Notes under the pieces: generated by a model
Seen by the model: the letters and a program-made list of their open reading frames with translations, nothing else
What the model was told of the DNA's origin: nothing
Database searches by the model: none
Part shown: piece after piece, positions 47,787-57,431 of the stretch
How positions within the stretch are numbered: the first letter of the stretch is position 1
Layout: each line of letters begins with the position of its first letter
Made by a program: the position numbers and the translations under genes
From: Pseudocolwellia sp049933045
Lineage (GTDB): Bacteria; Pseudomonadota; Gammaproteobacteria; Enterobacterales; Alteromonadaceae
Assembly: GCF_049933045.1 (NCBI RefSeq)
Contig: NZ_CP187926.1
Coordinates: forward strand, 3,162,001 to 3,226,000
Length of the DNA: 64,000 nt
Reading direction: 5' to 3'

Positions 47787-47877
47787 TAAGTGGTAATCTG
47801 AAATCTGAACAAGCGGTAAAATGTAAGGGCTTTTATGGAGATTAGAACGGTGAAATAACAATATAAAAGTAAAAATT

Positions 47878-48312
47878 CTATTGTTCAGTTATCGTTTGAG
47901 GTTGCCTGGGAGCAGGAGCAATAGTTTGAGAACGGTTCACTTCACTAGTTAACCAATCATGAGCTTCTTGCCAGCCCATTTCTAACCCCGAAAACATTTT
48001 AACATTCCAATTATCAACTGCTCGCAGCTTAACCAATTTCTCGGCTTGTAGCCTTGATTCTTCAGTGTAATAAACAAATGCTAATGCAATAAGATTATCT
48101 TCTGAAATCATATTAAATTGAGTTTCAAACGATAATTTATAATCATTAATGTTATTAAACAAACAAGCGAAATCTTTAGTTTTTACTGGCGCTAAAGTCT
48201 TTCGTATTTCTTCGCTCATCTCTAAAGTGAGCGTAACACCTTCATCAATAATGGTTTCAATAATATTATTAGGCAAAATATTAAAGGTGACATAATCTAA
48301 ACGATATTTCAT
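47878..48312 (-). CDS. Small protein of unknown function (144 aa)
   Basis: I do not recognise it with certainty. It is soluble, has no signal peptide, and ends in a Pro/Gln-rich tail (about 130-144). The core (EGVTLTLEMSEEIRKTL... FNNINDYKLSFETQF... LIALAFVYYTEESRLQAEKLVKL... EMGWQEAHDWL) has the look of small SpoIIAA/STAS-like single-domain proteins found in Bacteroidetes and some marine bacteria, but this is a weak resemblance. AGAGG lies about 6 bases before the ATG. It is a single gene on the minus strand between hemL and mrcB. Confidence 0.65.
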   Translation of the reverse strand: MKYRLDYVTFNILPNNIIETIIDEGVTLTLEMSEEIRKTLAPVKTKDFACLFNNINDYKLSFETQFNMISEDNLIALAFVYYTEESRLQAEKLVKLRAVDNWNVKMFSGLEMGWQEAHDWLTSEVNRSQTIAPAPRQPQTITEQ

Positions 48313-48689
48313 ACATACCTCTGTTGTGATTTCTGAACAAACATCAAACTAAGATCGAGAACATCTAGAATATAATGGGAAGGATAATGAGTATTTTAAT
48401 TTCTTGCCTGAATCAACTTCAGGTCAATTACATTTTGATATGTAAAATACCGCTTAACCTTTACATTACATTAACAAAAATTAACACTTTCTGTTACAAG
48501 TTGTAAAGTGTAATTTATAAAACTTGATATTCGGCTATCTCAATAAGAGCTTAAGAACATAACAACGAGTAATAATAAAACAATAAATACAAAAGCTTAG
48601 ATTAAAAAAAACAACACATATATAAAGTTAATATTTAAAAAATAAAAAAATTAAACACATAACCTTATAACGTTATATCTATCACAACT
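48313..48689. other. Spacer between mrcB and the 144-aa gene
   Basis: No gene seen. An inverted repeat (ACACTTT near 48484 and AAAGTGT near 48505) encloses CTGTTACAAGTTGT and could be a regulator site. A second small one, CCTGAA and TTCAGG, lies near 48410. The part next to mrcB is almost pure A/T. Confidence 0.35.
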
Positions 48690-51020
48690 CTATTTTCTAA
48701 AAATCTTATCAAACCATGAATCTTTTTTAGATGAACTATAAGCACAAGTTTCTAATGTCTGTAGATAATTACTATTGACCGGCAAAATAACTGTTTCATT
48801 GCAATTATCTGAAACAGCATTGCCTGTACTTTTCTCAAAAGTAACCAAATCAATATTTTCAGGCGGTATTAATTGCTTATTTTCTACACCTTGCTTATTC
48901 ATATAATCAGCAAAAAGTACTAACGCCCCACTACTTCCAGTAAGTGTAGTAGGTTTATTGTCATCTCGCCCAACCCATGATGTAACTAAATGCTTATTAT
49001 CGTAACCAACAAACCAACTGTCTCTTTGATCATTGGTTGTTCCTGTTTTACCTAGTATTTCTTTATTTGGAAGCCGCCAAGTTAATGATCTAGCTGTGCC
49101 TTCTTTAGAAACTTTTGATAAGGCATAATCAAGTAAGTACGATGCTTGAGAAGAAAATAGCTGTGTGTCTGCTCTTTCAAACTGCCAAAGTGTTTCGCCT
49201 TGCGAAGAAATAACACGAGTAATAGCATGACCTTCTTTAGCATAACCACCTGAAGCTATTGCTAAATAAAACTGATTAACTTCTACTGGCGACATATTGA
49301 TAGAGCCCAATAACATTGAAGGGCGAATAGTAATATCTTTATCAAATCCTAAAACATGAAATACATCTGCAACATTTGGCAAGCCTATTTGCATACCTAA
49401 ATTAACGGTAGGAATATTTAACGACTGCACTAAACCATCAATTAAATTAACTTGGCCGCGATATTCACCATCATAGTTTTTTGGACTCCATTTACTGCCG
49501 TTATCTGAGGTTAAGGTTATTGATTTATCTTCTAATACAGTAGCCAAAGAGTAGTTTTCATAACGCTCTAAAGCAGCTAAATAGATCGCAGGTTTAACTA
49601 ATGAACCTATAGGTCTGTTAGCATTTATTGCACGATTAAAACCAGCATAGCCACTTTTCTTACCACCCACTATAGCCTTAATTTCACCTGTTTTAATGTC
49701 ACTTACTACCATAGCCGCTTGTAGTTCATTTGCTGCATCAAGTTTAGGTAAACGTTCTTCAACAGTTTCTTCTAAAAGCTCTTGGCTGTAATGAGAGAAG
49801 CCTGTAAATACTGAAATACCTGATTGTTGATCATATTTACTCATCAACTCAGCCAGTTCTTGTTTAACCAACTGCATGTAGCTTGGGAATTTTTGACGAG
49901 AAAGCCTACGCTCTTCTCTTACAGTTAAAGGCGATTCAATCGCTGTCACAAAATCAGCTTTACTGACTAACTCTTTCTCAAACATCAACTTTAATACTAA
50001 GTCACGTCTAGACTTCGCATTCTCAGGTTTTAACCAAGGATCGTAATAACTAGGACCTTTAACAATACCTACCAGCATTGCCGTTTGCTCAACAGTTAAT
50101 TGATCAATATTTTGATTAAAATAGAACTCTGCGGCTAAGCCAAAACCATGAATAGCATTGGCATAATTTTGCCCTAAATACACTTCATTAATATAAGCTT
50201 CAAGCAACTGATCTTTATTATAACGATACTCTAATATTAGCGACATTATGGCTTCATTCACTTTACGCCATAGCGTTTTATCACGCGTTAAAAACATATT
50301 CTTAACTAATTGCTGCGTTAAAGTACTACCACCTTGAACGGTTCTGCCTGCTAAAATATTGCTGTAAAGTGCTCTTGCAATACCTAATGGAGATACACCT
50401 TTATGAAAGTAAAAATTACGATCTTCCACCAACAATAAAGTATCAAGTAAAAGTACAGGCACATTGCCTATTGGCGTTAAAACACGATCTTCTTTGCTTG
50501 CAGGTAAAATCCTATCCATCAATATAGGTTCTAAGCGCACTAAGTTAACGCCGTGGTTATCAACAAAAAGTTTATTTATACTGCCATTAACAACATCAAT
50601 TTGAATTTTATTAGCAACTTGCATCTCATTAGTATAATTAAAAGCTCGACGATAAAGCACAATACGCGAAGCCGACATCGCATACTCACCAGGATTCTTT
50701 ACCTCACTTACTCGTGTATAACCTGCAAATTTTAATGACGATGATAAAGCTGGTAAATTGATAGGATCATCCAACATAAAGTCTTCAGCTTTTGAGAATA
50801 CTTGAATAGGCACTTCCCAACGCTGCCCTTCAAACTTATTCCTTACTTTTCCATCTAAATAAATACTATAAAGAAATAGGATTAATACTAAAATAAAGAA
50901 CAATTTAGCGGCAGTGATTGCACACCATGTGAAGATCCGTTTAGATTTTGAAGGGGAGTTTTTTACTTCAGGCGTTGAAGCTTTTTTTGTTGTTTCTTTT
51001 TTATCTTTTTTTGTCGGCAT
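48690..51020 (-). CDS. mrcB: Penicillin-binding protein 1b
   Basis: 776 residues. Basic cytoplasmic tail, one membrane helix (about 33-53), UB2H domain (about 70-160), then GT51 glycosyltransferase with catalytic Glu199 in VEDRNFYFH and GGSTLTQQLVKN (230-241). The transpeptidase has SLVK (473-476), SLN (533-535) and KTGT (658-661). It polymerises and crosslinks peptidoglycan, and its UB2H domain would dock the lipoprotein LpoB. It is divergent from the miaA-like gene. Confidence 0.97.
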   Translation of the reverse strand: MPTKKDKKETTKKASTPEVKNSPSKSKRIFTWCAITAAKLFFILVLILFLYSIYLDGKVRNKFEGQRWEVPIQVFSKAEDFMLDDPINLPALSSSLKFAGYTRVSEVKNPGEYAMSASRIVLYRRAFNYTNEMQVANKIQIDVVNGSINKLFVDNHGVNLVRLEPILMDRILPASKEDRVLTPIGNVPVLLLDTLLLVEDRNFYFHKGVSPLGIARALYSNILAGRTVQGGSTLTQQLVKNMFLTRDKTLWRKVNEAIMSLILEYRYNKDQLLEAYINEVYLGQNYANAIHGFGLAAEFYFNQNIDQLTVEQTAMLVGIVKGPSYYDPWLKPENAKSRRDLVLKLMFEKELVSKADFVTAIESPLTVREERRLSRQKFPSYMQLVKQELAELMSKYDQQSGISVFTGFSHYSQELLEETVEERLPKLDAANELQAAMVVSDIKTGEIKAIVGGKKSGYAGFNRAINANRPIGSLVKPAIYLAALERYENYSLATVLEDKSITLTSDNGSKWSPKNYDGEYRGQVNLIDGLVQSLNIPTVNLGMQIGLPNVADVFHVLGFDKDITIRPSMLLGSINMSPVEVNQFYLAIASGGYAKEGHAITRVISSQGETLWQFERADTQLFSSQASYLLDYALSKVSKEGTARSLTWRLPNKEILGKTGTTNDQRDSWFVGYDNKHLVTSWVGRDDNKPTTLTGSSGALVLFADYMNKQGVENKQLIPPENIDLVTFEKSTGNAVSDNCNETVILPVNSNYLQTLETCAYSSSKKDSWFDKIFRK

Positions 51021-51205
51021 AAATAACTTGAATTACATGAATATTTTGATGAAAAATTATCTCGGCATTATATACCCAAACCACATGAATGTGCAGATAT
51101 GCCATTTTAAACACTCATCAACGGATGAATTCATCAAGCCAATCGGTATAATAGCGATACTTATTATGTTCATACCATTCAAATATTTTGGTATTAGGAA
51201 AAACC

Positions 51206-52111
51206 ATGTCTGCATTCAACTTACTCGTTATTCTCGGCTCTACAGCTTCTGGTAAAACAAAGCTTGCTGTCGATCTCGCTCGATTTTTAAATGGCGAAGT
51301 TATGTCAGCTGACTCAAGACAAGTATATAAAGGTTTAGATATAGGTAGCGGTAAAGACCTTGAAGAGTATCAAGAAATTCCTTATCACCTAATTGACATA
51401 GTTGAACCTGGATACGAATATAATATTTTTGATTTTCAACGCGACTTTATCACAGCGTTTGAAGACATAAGTGCTCGTAATAAATTACCAATATTAGCGG
51501 GTGGCTCAGCCTTATATGTGGATTCAATTATTAAAGGTTATAGACTGGTTGAAGTACCTGAAAATCCAGAGTTGCGTGCAGAGTTAGCCGAGCAAGATCA
51601 CGAAAACCTGGTTGAACGATTAAAACAACTTAAACCCAATTTACATAACACTACCGACCTTATTGATACTCAACGCTTAATTAGAGCCATAGAGATTGCT
51701 GAAGGTGAGAAAAACACGCCAGAAAATGTGGTTTACTTCCCTAAACTTACGCCTTTTATTACCGCGATTAATTGGGAAAAAGAAATTGTTAAACAAAGAA
51801 TTACCACACGTTTAAAAGAACGTTTAGAGCAAGGTTTAATAGAAGAAGTGGAACAACTGCATCAGCAAGGTGTATCGTGGGAAACATTGAATTTTTATGG
51901 TTTAGAGTATCGATTTGTAGCTCAATACTTACAAGGTCAGTTAACGAAAAACGATATGTTTCAGAAACTTAATAGTGCGATCCATTTATTCTCTAAAAAG
52001 CAGGCAACGTGGTTAAGACGCTTAGAAAAAAATGGCACTAAAATACATTGGTTAGACGGCACTCAACCGACTTTAGAGCAAGCAATGAAACATATTTCAT
52101 CGACTCATTAG
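51206..52111 (+). CDS. miaA: tRNA dimethylallyltransferase MiaA, divergent type
   Basis: 301 residues from the ATG at 51206, which has AGGA 8 bases upstream; a TTG at 51188 would add six residues. P-loop GSTASGKT (about 11-18), MSADSRQVYKGLDIG (about 35-49), AGGSALYVDSIIKGY and the C-terminal KKQATWLRRLEK match MiaA. MiaA adds a dimethylallyl group to A37 of tRNAs reading UNN codons. The enzyme looks unlike the enteric protein (GPTASGKT...ISVDSALIYKGMDIGTAKP) and is closer in feel to non-proteobacterial forms. The gene is not beside mutL or hfq. It may be a second or replaced copy. Confidence 0.8.
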   Translation: MSAFNLLVILGSTASGKTKLAVDLARFLNGEVMSADSRQVYKGLDIGSGKDLEEYQEIPYHLIDIVEPGYEYNIFDFQRDFITAFEDISARNKLPILAGGSALYVDSIIKGYRLVEVPENPELRAELAEQDHENLVERLKQLKPNLHNTTDLIDTQRLIRAIEIAEGEKNTPENVVYFPKLTPFITAINWEKEIVKQRITTRLKERLEQGLIEEVEQLHQQGVSWETLNFYGLEYRFVAQYLQGQLTKNDMFQKLNSAIHLFSKKQATWLRRLEKNGTKIHWLDGTQPTLEQAMKHISSTH

Positions 52112-52120
52112 GAACTAATT

Positions 52121-52975
52121 ATGATTTCTAGAATACGTATAAATTCGACAACAATATTTAGCTTACTATTAGCAGTATTTTTTACTTCAAATGTATTTGC
52201 CCATCAAGGTAATCATTGGTTGCTAGTAGATAACTTTGAATCACCAACATCTATCAATAATTGGGTAAATGCTGACGTTCAAAACGAAACAAAACCCTTT
52301 ATCAAAAATCCACAAGTAACCATTATTAAAAGCGAGTCAGATCAGAATAATAAATACTTATTAAGAAAACCCGCAGCTGAAGGTGTTGTTGGCAATAGAA
52401 AAGCGCTTAGTATTCTTCCCCTACCTGTTTCAGTAAATGTTGGTGAAACCTATACTTTTTATACCCGTGTTAACGTTGAATACTTTCCTAATAATCACTC
52501 TTTTGGATTAAGTAACTTAACACCTGAAAAAATCAAAACAGAAAACTATAACGCCTTTGAACCTATGATACGTATTACAGATAAAAAAGAGTCTGACGGA
52601 TCAAAAAACGATGGTTCATTAATGGTATTAAGTGGTGCGCATAAAAAATACAAATCGATAGTAAACCCTGAAACAGGTAATAAAGCAGAGCCTTTGCAGG
52701 AAGGTCAATGGTATGAGATATGGTACGTTATCAATAACTCACCACTTAAAGATGGCGGCCAAAGTTACGACTTATATGTAAAAGGTGGCGAGTTCAAAAC
52801 CCAACAGAAAGTATTTACTGATGCCAACTTTAGAATGAAGCGTGAACAAGCACTTACGCACTTTATGGCGATTTGTAATACAGGCCCTAAAAATAAACCC
52901 TATGGAAATGGCGGTGTAAAATACGACGACATTTATATGAGTAAAGGCTTAGAACTAAGTTCACCTATTCACTAA
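52121..52975 (+). CDS. Secreted protein of unknown function, beta-rich (284 aa)
   Basis: Not recognised with certainty. The signal peptide is clear (FSLLLAVFFTSNVFA, cut near residue 27). The mature protein has LVDNFESPTSINNW near its start, VGETYTFYTRVNVEYFPNNHSFGLSNL, GQWYEIWYVINN and YGNGGVKYDDIYMSKG near its end. This is a pattern of a jelly-roll, concanavalin-like or carbohydrate-binding domain found in exported polysaccharide-related proteins, so I infer a sugar-binding or similar role. AGGA lies about 9 bases before the ATG. It starts 10 bases after the miaA-like gene and is probably co-transcribed. Confidence 0.65.
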   Translation: MISRIRINSTTIFSLLLAVFFTSNVFAHQGNHWLLVDNFESPTSINNWVNADVQNETKPFIKNPQVTIIKSESDQNNKYLLRKPAAEGVVGNRKALSILPLPVSVNVGETYTFYTRVNVEYFPNNHSFGLSNLTPEKIKTENYNAFEPMIRITDKKESDGSKNDGSLMVLSGAHKKYKSIVNPETGNKAEPLQEGQWYEIWYVINNSPLKDGGQSYDLYVKGGEFKTQQKVFTDANFRMKREQALTHFMAICNTGPKNKPYGNGGVKYDDIYMSKGLELSSPIH

Positions 52976-53016
52976 GGTAGCTTCTTAATTGTATTAATCT
53001 AAGACTTAACAATAAC

Positions 53017-53088
53017 TAACCTCAATCCAAGTTGAGGTTAAGTAAATTTAGCTAACATCAACCAAACTTAAGTAAAGTTCATGTTAGC
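53017..53088. terminator. Two consecutive hairpins between converging genes
   Basis: TAACCTCAA/TTGAGGTTA (53017-53025 and 53032-53040) is followed by GCTAACAT/ATGTTAGC (53051-53058 and 53081-53088). Both lie between the plus-strand secreted-protein gene and the minus-strand hrpB. Neither has a long T run, so termination is an inference from position. Confidence 0.4.
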
Positions 53089-53093
53089 TCAAA

Positions 53094-55748
53094 TTAGTCT
53101 TTCATCAAATGACGCTTAGTTTGACGCGTTGCTTTGGCGTTCACTGGGTCATCAGGCCAGAAATGGCGTGGGTATTGAGATTTCATATCCTTTTGCACTG
53201 CCTTATAACTCCCTTGCCAAAATGCGGCTAAATCTTGTGTCACTTGAATAGGTCTTTTTGCTGGAGATAAAATTTCAAGTACTAAAGGAATAGCGCCTTT
53301 ATCACTCGTCTCATTATTTCCGTTTTCATTATGACCAACTGTTCCTACACAGGGTGTTGATGTTAAGCCATAAAGCTCTTGCATAGGGAGCGACACTATA
53401 GGTAAACGTTCGTCTGTATAACGAATAGCACATCGTCTTTTAGTAGGACCGATAAAGTATTCAGGTGCTGCTTTTACTAAGGTTTGTTGTTGCTGATAAC
53501 TTAACAGCGATAAAAACATCTCAGAGAAATCACACTTATTTAACTGCTTTTTACTTTTTATATCACCTACAAAAGGCAGAAACCAAGTATCACTGCTTGC
53601 CAATAAACTGGCTTCATCTACACACGGTAAATCTAAGCTTTTGTTGTATAAAGTTAACCAGCGCCATCTTAATAATAACGCTTTGTCTTGGTCTTTTAAT
53701 GCTAGAAGACTTAAACCTTGTTTGACTAATTCTTTCGACCATAACTGTGCAACCAAATCATTACTGAGCTGTTCAGGCGATGCTCTTTCATCAATCACCA
53801 AAGCATTTACTTTTGTTAGTTTTTGCGCAGTAATTCGATCTACTTTGGCGTTATAGGTAGTAATAATTTCGTCAGCGGTTTGAACAATATCCCACTCAAT
53901 AAGCTGTTCAATATCCACAGGAGCAGCAAGCTGTACCATCATATTAGGTAAGCCTCTTGTTTGCGGTGTTCGTATTTGCACTTCGCTTACTTGTGCGGCA
54001 ACAATATAGGTTTCACCTAATAAAGCATCTTCAAGGTTTATTGTAATGCCTTTACCCGCTGTAGTTACATATTCGCCCGTTTGCTGGCTGGATTTACTTG
54101 TTGATTGAGCATTAGTGTCATAACGATATTTAGCTATTCGCTCTGGATAAGCTAATGCTAATAATACCCCCGCATAATGAACAGATAATGAGCTAGAAGA
54201 CTTAACACTATGGCTGAATTTTTTTGCTAATTGATTGGCTTGTTTAAAAATTTGATAAGCACTATGCCCTCGAATTTTTTCATGTAATAAACCGTCAATT
54301 CTATGCACTAAATTACAATTAAAACGCCCCTGATCTCGAGAGAAAACATCTCGTTCTTCTAACATTGCCGCGATTAAGCACGCTAAAGACAATAAGCCCT
54401 TCTCTTTATATTTATCTTCTAAGGTCTTTGCCATAATAATCATATGGGCATAACGTGGATGGCAAGATACTTTAGCAACCGCTTTACCATGTGATGTTAA
54501 TTGATTATTTTCACTGACAATATTTAACGATTGTAGCTCTTGCCAAGCTTGTTGCTCTTTTACTGGTGAGGGTAACTCAATCAAAGGTAAATCAGATAAT
54601 TGAGTAACGCCCCAACGTGCAGCTTCAATCACAAAAGGTAATAAATCAGCTTGTTGAATTTCACTCTTACTATTTTCGTCACGTCGGCTAAAGTCCTCTT
54701 GGCTATATAAACGTAAGCACTTACCAGCGCTTAATCGACCAGCACGCCCTGCCCTTTGAATAGCCGAAGCTTTAGAAATAGTATGTTGCTGTAGTTTATT
54801 GGTTAAGCTTTTAGGATCATAAATGGCTGTTTTTTCAAAACCACAATCAATAACTAAGGTCACGCCTTCAATCGTTAAACTGGTTTCTGCAATATTAGTG
54901 GCAAGTACAAGTTTACGTTCACCATTAGTTAAAGGTGCTATCGCTTTTTGTTGTTCAGCCAAAGAGAGCTCACCGTATAAAGGACAAAGCTGCATGCTTT
55001 TAGGTAAGTTATAAGCCAACTGTTCACATAAGTATTTGATGTCTGCAACACCAGGTAAAAACACTAAAATAGACCCTTGATGTTCAACCGCTTGTTCAGC
55101 AATAACTTTTAACGCATACTCTCGCCATTGCTTTGCCGATGAATAACCTTGTTGAAGACGTTTAGTATTTAAAACAGGAGAATATTCGATATCAACAGGA
55201 TAACTACGTCCTTCACTTGCTAGCGTTATCGCATCAGGTAACTTTTCGGTTAACGACTTTACCGCCAAGGTAGCCGACATAATGACGAGCTGTAAATCGT
55301 CTCTTAGCGCTTGCTGCACATCCCTTGCTAACGCGTAAGCTAAATCGCCATGTAATGAGCGTTCATGAAATTCATCTAAAATTACTAATCCACAGCCGCT
55401 AAGCTCAGGATCGTTCTGAATAATTTGCGTTAAAATACCTTCAGTGATCACTTCTAAACGTGTATTGCTTGAAACCTTAGATTCATTCTTTAATCGATAA
55501 CCAATAGTTTGCCCAACTGGCTCACCTATTTGCTCACTTAAATAGCAGGCGATATTTTTAGCCGCGACACGACGTGGTTGTAATAAATAGATTTTCTTAT
55601 GCTGATATTGCTCTAACGACAATAGCCATAAAGGTAAACGCGTTGACTTACCTGCACCAGGAGGAGCCGTTAAAATCAACGTATTATGTTGTGTAAGCGC
55701 ATCAAGAAATTCATCTTTAATCGCATCTATTGGAAAGTTTTGAGTCAT
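53094..55748 (-). CDS. hrpB: ATP-dependent helicase HrpB
   Basis: 884 residues from the ATG at 55748 (MTQNFPIDAIKDEF); an in-frame TTG at 55799 is unlikely. It is a DEAH-box helicase: motif I APPGAGKST (about 28-36), motif II as VILDEFHERS (DEFH variant, typical of HrpB), motif III SAT, and motif VI QRAGRAGR (about 335). The C-terminal HrpB domain (about 600-880) is present. It is a cytoplasmic RNA-dependent ATPase of unclear role; it often lies near mrcB. Confidence 0.95.
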   Translation of the reverse strand: MTQNFPIDAIKDEFLDALTQHNTLILTAPPGAGKSTRLPLWLLSLEQYQHKKIYLLQPRRVAAKNIACYLSEQIGEPVGQTIGYRLKNESKVSSNTRLEVITEGILTQIIQNDPELSGCGLVILDEFHERSLHGDLAYALARDVQQALRDDLQLVIMSATLAVKSLTEKLPDAITLASEGRSYPVDIEYSPVLNTKRLQQGYSSAKQWREYALKVIAEQAVEHQGSILVFLPGVADIKYLCEQLAYNLPKSMQLCPLYGELSLAEQQKAIAPLTNGERKLVLATNIAETSLTIEGVTLVIDCGFEKTAIYDPKSLTNKLQQHTISKASAIQRAGRAGRLSAGKCLRLYSQEDFSRRDENSKSEIQQADLLPFVIEAARWGVTQLSDLPLIELPSPVKEQQAWQELQSLNIVSENNQLTSHGKAVAKVSCHPRYAHMIIMAKTLEDKYKEKGLLSLACLIAAMLEERDVFSRDQGRFNCNLVHRIDGLLHEKIRGHSAYQIFKQANQLAKKFSHSVKSSSSLSVHYAGVLLALAYPERIAKYRYDTNAQSTSKSSQQTGEYVTTAGKGITINLEDALLGETYIVAAQVSEVQIRTPQTRGLPNMMVQLAAPVDIEQLIEWDIVQTADEIITTYNAKVDRITAQKLTKVNALVIDERASPEQLSNDLVAQLWSKELVKQGLSLLALKDQDKALLLRWRWLTLYNKSLDLPCVDEASLLASSDTWFLPFVGDIKSKKQLNKCDFSEMFLSLLSYQQQQTLVKAAPEYFIGPTKRRCAIRYTDERLPIVSLPMQELYGLTSTPCVGTVGHNENGNNETSDKGAIPLVLEILSPAKRPIQVTQDLAAFWQGSYKAVQKDMKSQYPRHFWPDDPVNAKATRQTKRHLMKD

Positions 55749-55941
55749 GAGAAATATAGCTAAAACAAAGTTACAGGCGTTATAACATAAGTAACGCAAG
55801 TTCGCAGTGAGTGTTTAGGTTCTACAGAGAAAAAACAAAACTTATGATGACTTCTGTATTGCTTTTTTCGGCTCTATTTTAACTATTTATAATTAACTTA
55901 AGGTACTATCCTCTCCTACTTTTAAAAACCGTAAATAAACT

Positions 55942-56625
55942 ATGACGCAAAAAATCACGCTACGTAAAGCCACACTCATTAAACGTTATAAACGCTTCCT
56001 TGCTGATGTGATTTTAGAAAACGGCGAAGAAACAACTATGCATGTTGCCAATACTGGAGCAATGAGTGGTTGTGGTAGCCCAGGTGATACGGTTTGGTAT
56101 AGCACCTCTGATAACAAAAAAAGAAAGTACCCTTTCAGCTGGGAATTAACAGAGAAAGCCAATGGTGATCTTATTTGTGTTAATACTCACCAAGCCAATG
56201 TATTTGTTCAAGCTGCAATAGAAAATGATGAAATTAAAGCATTAACAGGTTTTACTGAATTAAAGCGTGAAGTTAAATACGGTGTAGAAAACAGTAAAAT
56301 TGATATCTTATTAAGTTATGCCGACAAACCCGATCATTACGTAGAAGTAAAAAGCGCAACATTGCTAGAAGAGGTTCAAGGCTATTTTCCCGACACTTCA
56401 ACCGTGCGCGGACAAAAGCATCTCTCTGAATTAATGAATGTAGTGGTTAATGGTGAATGTTCCGTATTAATTTTTGCCGTAATGCATTCAGGTATTAAAT
56501 CTGTATTACCTGCAGAACATATCGACAATAAATACGCTCAATTATTTGTACAAGCCCAAAAGGCTGGAGTTACGGTTATCGAATATCATGTACCTTTATT
56601 AAATTTTTATAAACTCAACCAATAG
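55942..56625 (+). CDS. sfsA: Sugar fermentation stimulation protein SfsA
   Basis: 227 residues. An OB-fold N-terminus with MHVANTGAMSGCG and a restriction-nuclease-like C-terminal fold (KIDILLSYADKPDHYVEVKSATL, with SVRGQKHL-like TVRGQKHLSEL) are both present. SfsA was linked to maltose gene expression in E. coli and binds DNA weakly; its real function is unknown. It stands upstream of dksA as in E. coli and Vibrio. Confidence 0.95.
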   Translation: MTQKITLRKATLIKRYKRFLADVILENGEETTMHVANTGAMSGCGSPGDTVWYSTSDNKKRKYPFSWELTEKANGDLICVNTHQANVFVQAAIENDEIKALTGFTELKREVKYGVENSKIDILLSYADKPDHYVEVKSATLLEEVQGYFPDTSTVRGQKHLSELMNVVVNGECSVLIFAVMHSGIKSVLPAEHIDNKYAQLFVQAQKAGVTVIEYHVPLLNFYKLNQ

Positions 56626-56938
56626 CTGACTTTAGTTTAAAGCGAGTTTATATGGTATAAAGCATGAAAAAGATTGACTCAGGCGTTGAAAGACTGCTAA
56701 AAGGTCATGTTAAAAATTAGCTACAAACTGTGTTTTTATGAATTTAATCCTTAACTAATTGATTAAGCTAATTAAATTTATTTTTTGTATAAAAAAGCTT
56801 GTTTTTTTACAAGTGAAACACCATATAGTTGGGATATTTAACGCCTAGAACATAGGCCGTAACTATAATTTAAATTGTAGTAAGTTATTTTAATAACATT
56901 ATTACAATAAAAGTTAAGTCGTATTTAGGAGATAAAGC
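56626..56938. other. sfsA-dksA spacer
   Basis: No gene supported. A TATAAT box lies at 56864-56869 without a good -35 partner; it may be the dksA -10 element. CTTGT and ACAAG (near 56798-56813) form a weak hairpin. TAGGAG at about 56927 is the dksA ribosome-binding site. Confidence 0.4.
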
Positions 56939-57385
56939 ATGCCAAACGCAGCAAATAAAGCATTAGGACTTCTGGCATTAGCAGGTGTACAACCTTACCA
57001 AGAAAAGCCTGACGAAGAATATATGGGCGAGCCTCAACTTAAGCATTTTAGATTGATTTTAGATGCTTGGCGCTCACAATTACGTCAAGAAGTTGATCGT
57101 ACAGTTACTCACATGCAAGACGAAGCTGCTAATTTTCCTGACCCTGTAGATCGCGCAGCTCAAGAAGAAGAATTCAGTTTAGAATTACGTACGCGTGACC
57201 GTGAACGTAAACTTATCAAGAAAATTGAAAAAACTTTACAATTAATTGAAGACGATGATTTCGGCTTCTGTAAGTCTTGTGGTATTGAAATTGGTATTCG
57301 TCGTTTAGAAGCGCGTCCAACTGCAGATTTATGTATTGAATGTAAAACACTTCAAGAAATCAAAGAACGCCAAATGGCAGGTTAA
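56939..57385 (+). CDS. dksA: RNA polymerase-binding transcription factor DksA
   Basis: 148 residues. A coiled-coil with the tip motif DPVDRAA (DxxDxA, about 75-81) precedes the four-cysteine zinc finger CKSCG...CIEC (about 114-138). It enters the RNA polymerase secondary channel and, with ppGpp, lowers rRNA and ribosomal protein transcription and raises amino-acid gene transcription. The ribosome-binding site TAGGAG is near-ideal. It lies upstream of gluQ as in enteric bacteria. Confidence 0.98.
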   Translation: MPNAANKALGLLALAGVQPYQEKPDEEYMGEPQLKHFRLILDAWRSQLRQEVDRTVTHMQDEAANFPDPVDRAAQEEEFSLELRTRDRERKLIKKIEKTLQLIEDDDFGFCKSCGIEIGIRRLEARPTADLCIECKTLQEIKERQMAG

Positions 57386-57431
57386 TTCCTGCTTAATTAC
57401 TTTAGCCTCACTTTAGTAATTTGGTTTACTT

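Noticed and set aside
53465..53856. Two overlapping plus-strand frames (86 and 71 codons) inside hrpB
   Set aside because: Antisense shadows of hrpB without ribosome-binding sites.
56663..56719. 18-codon frame (MKKIDSGVERLLKGHVKN) between sfsA and dksA
   Set aside because: No ribosome-binding site and too short to separate from chance.
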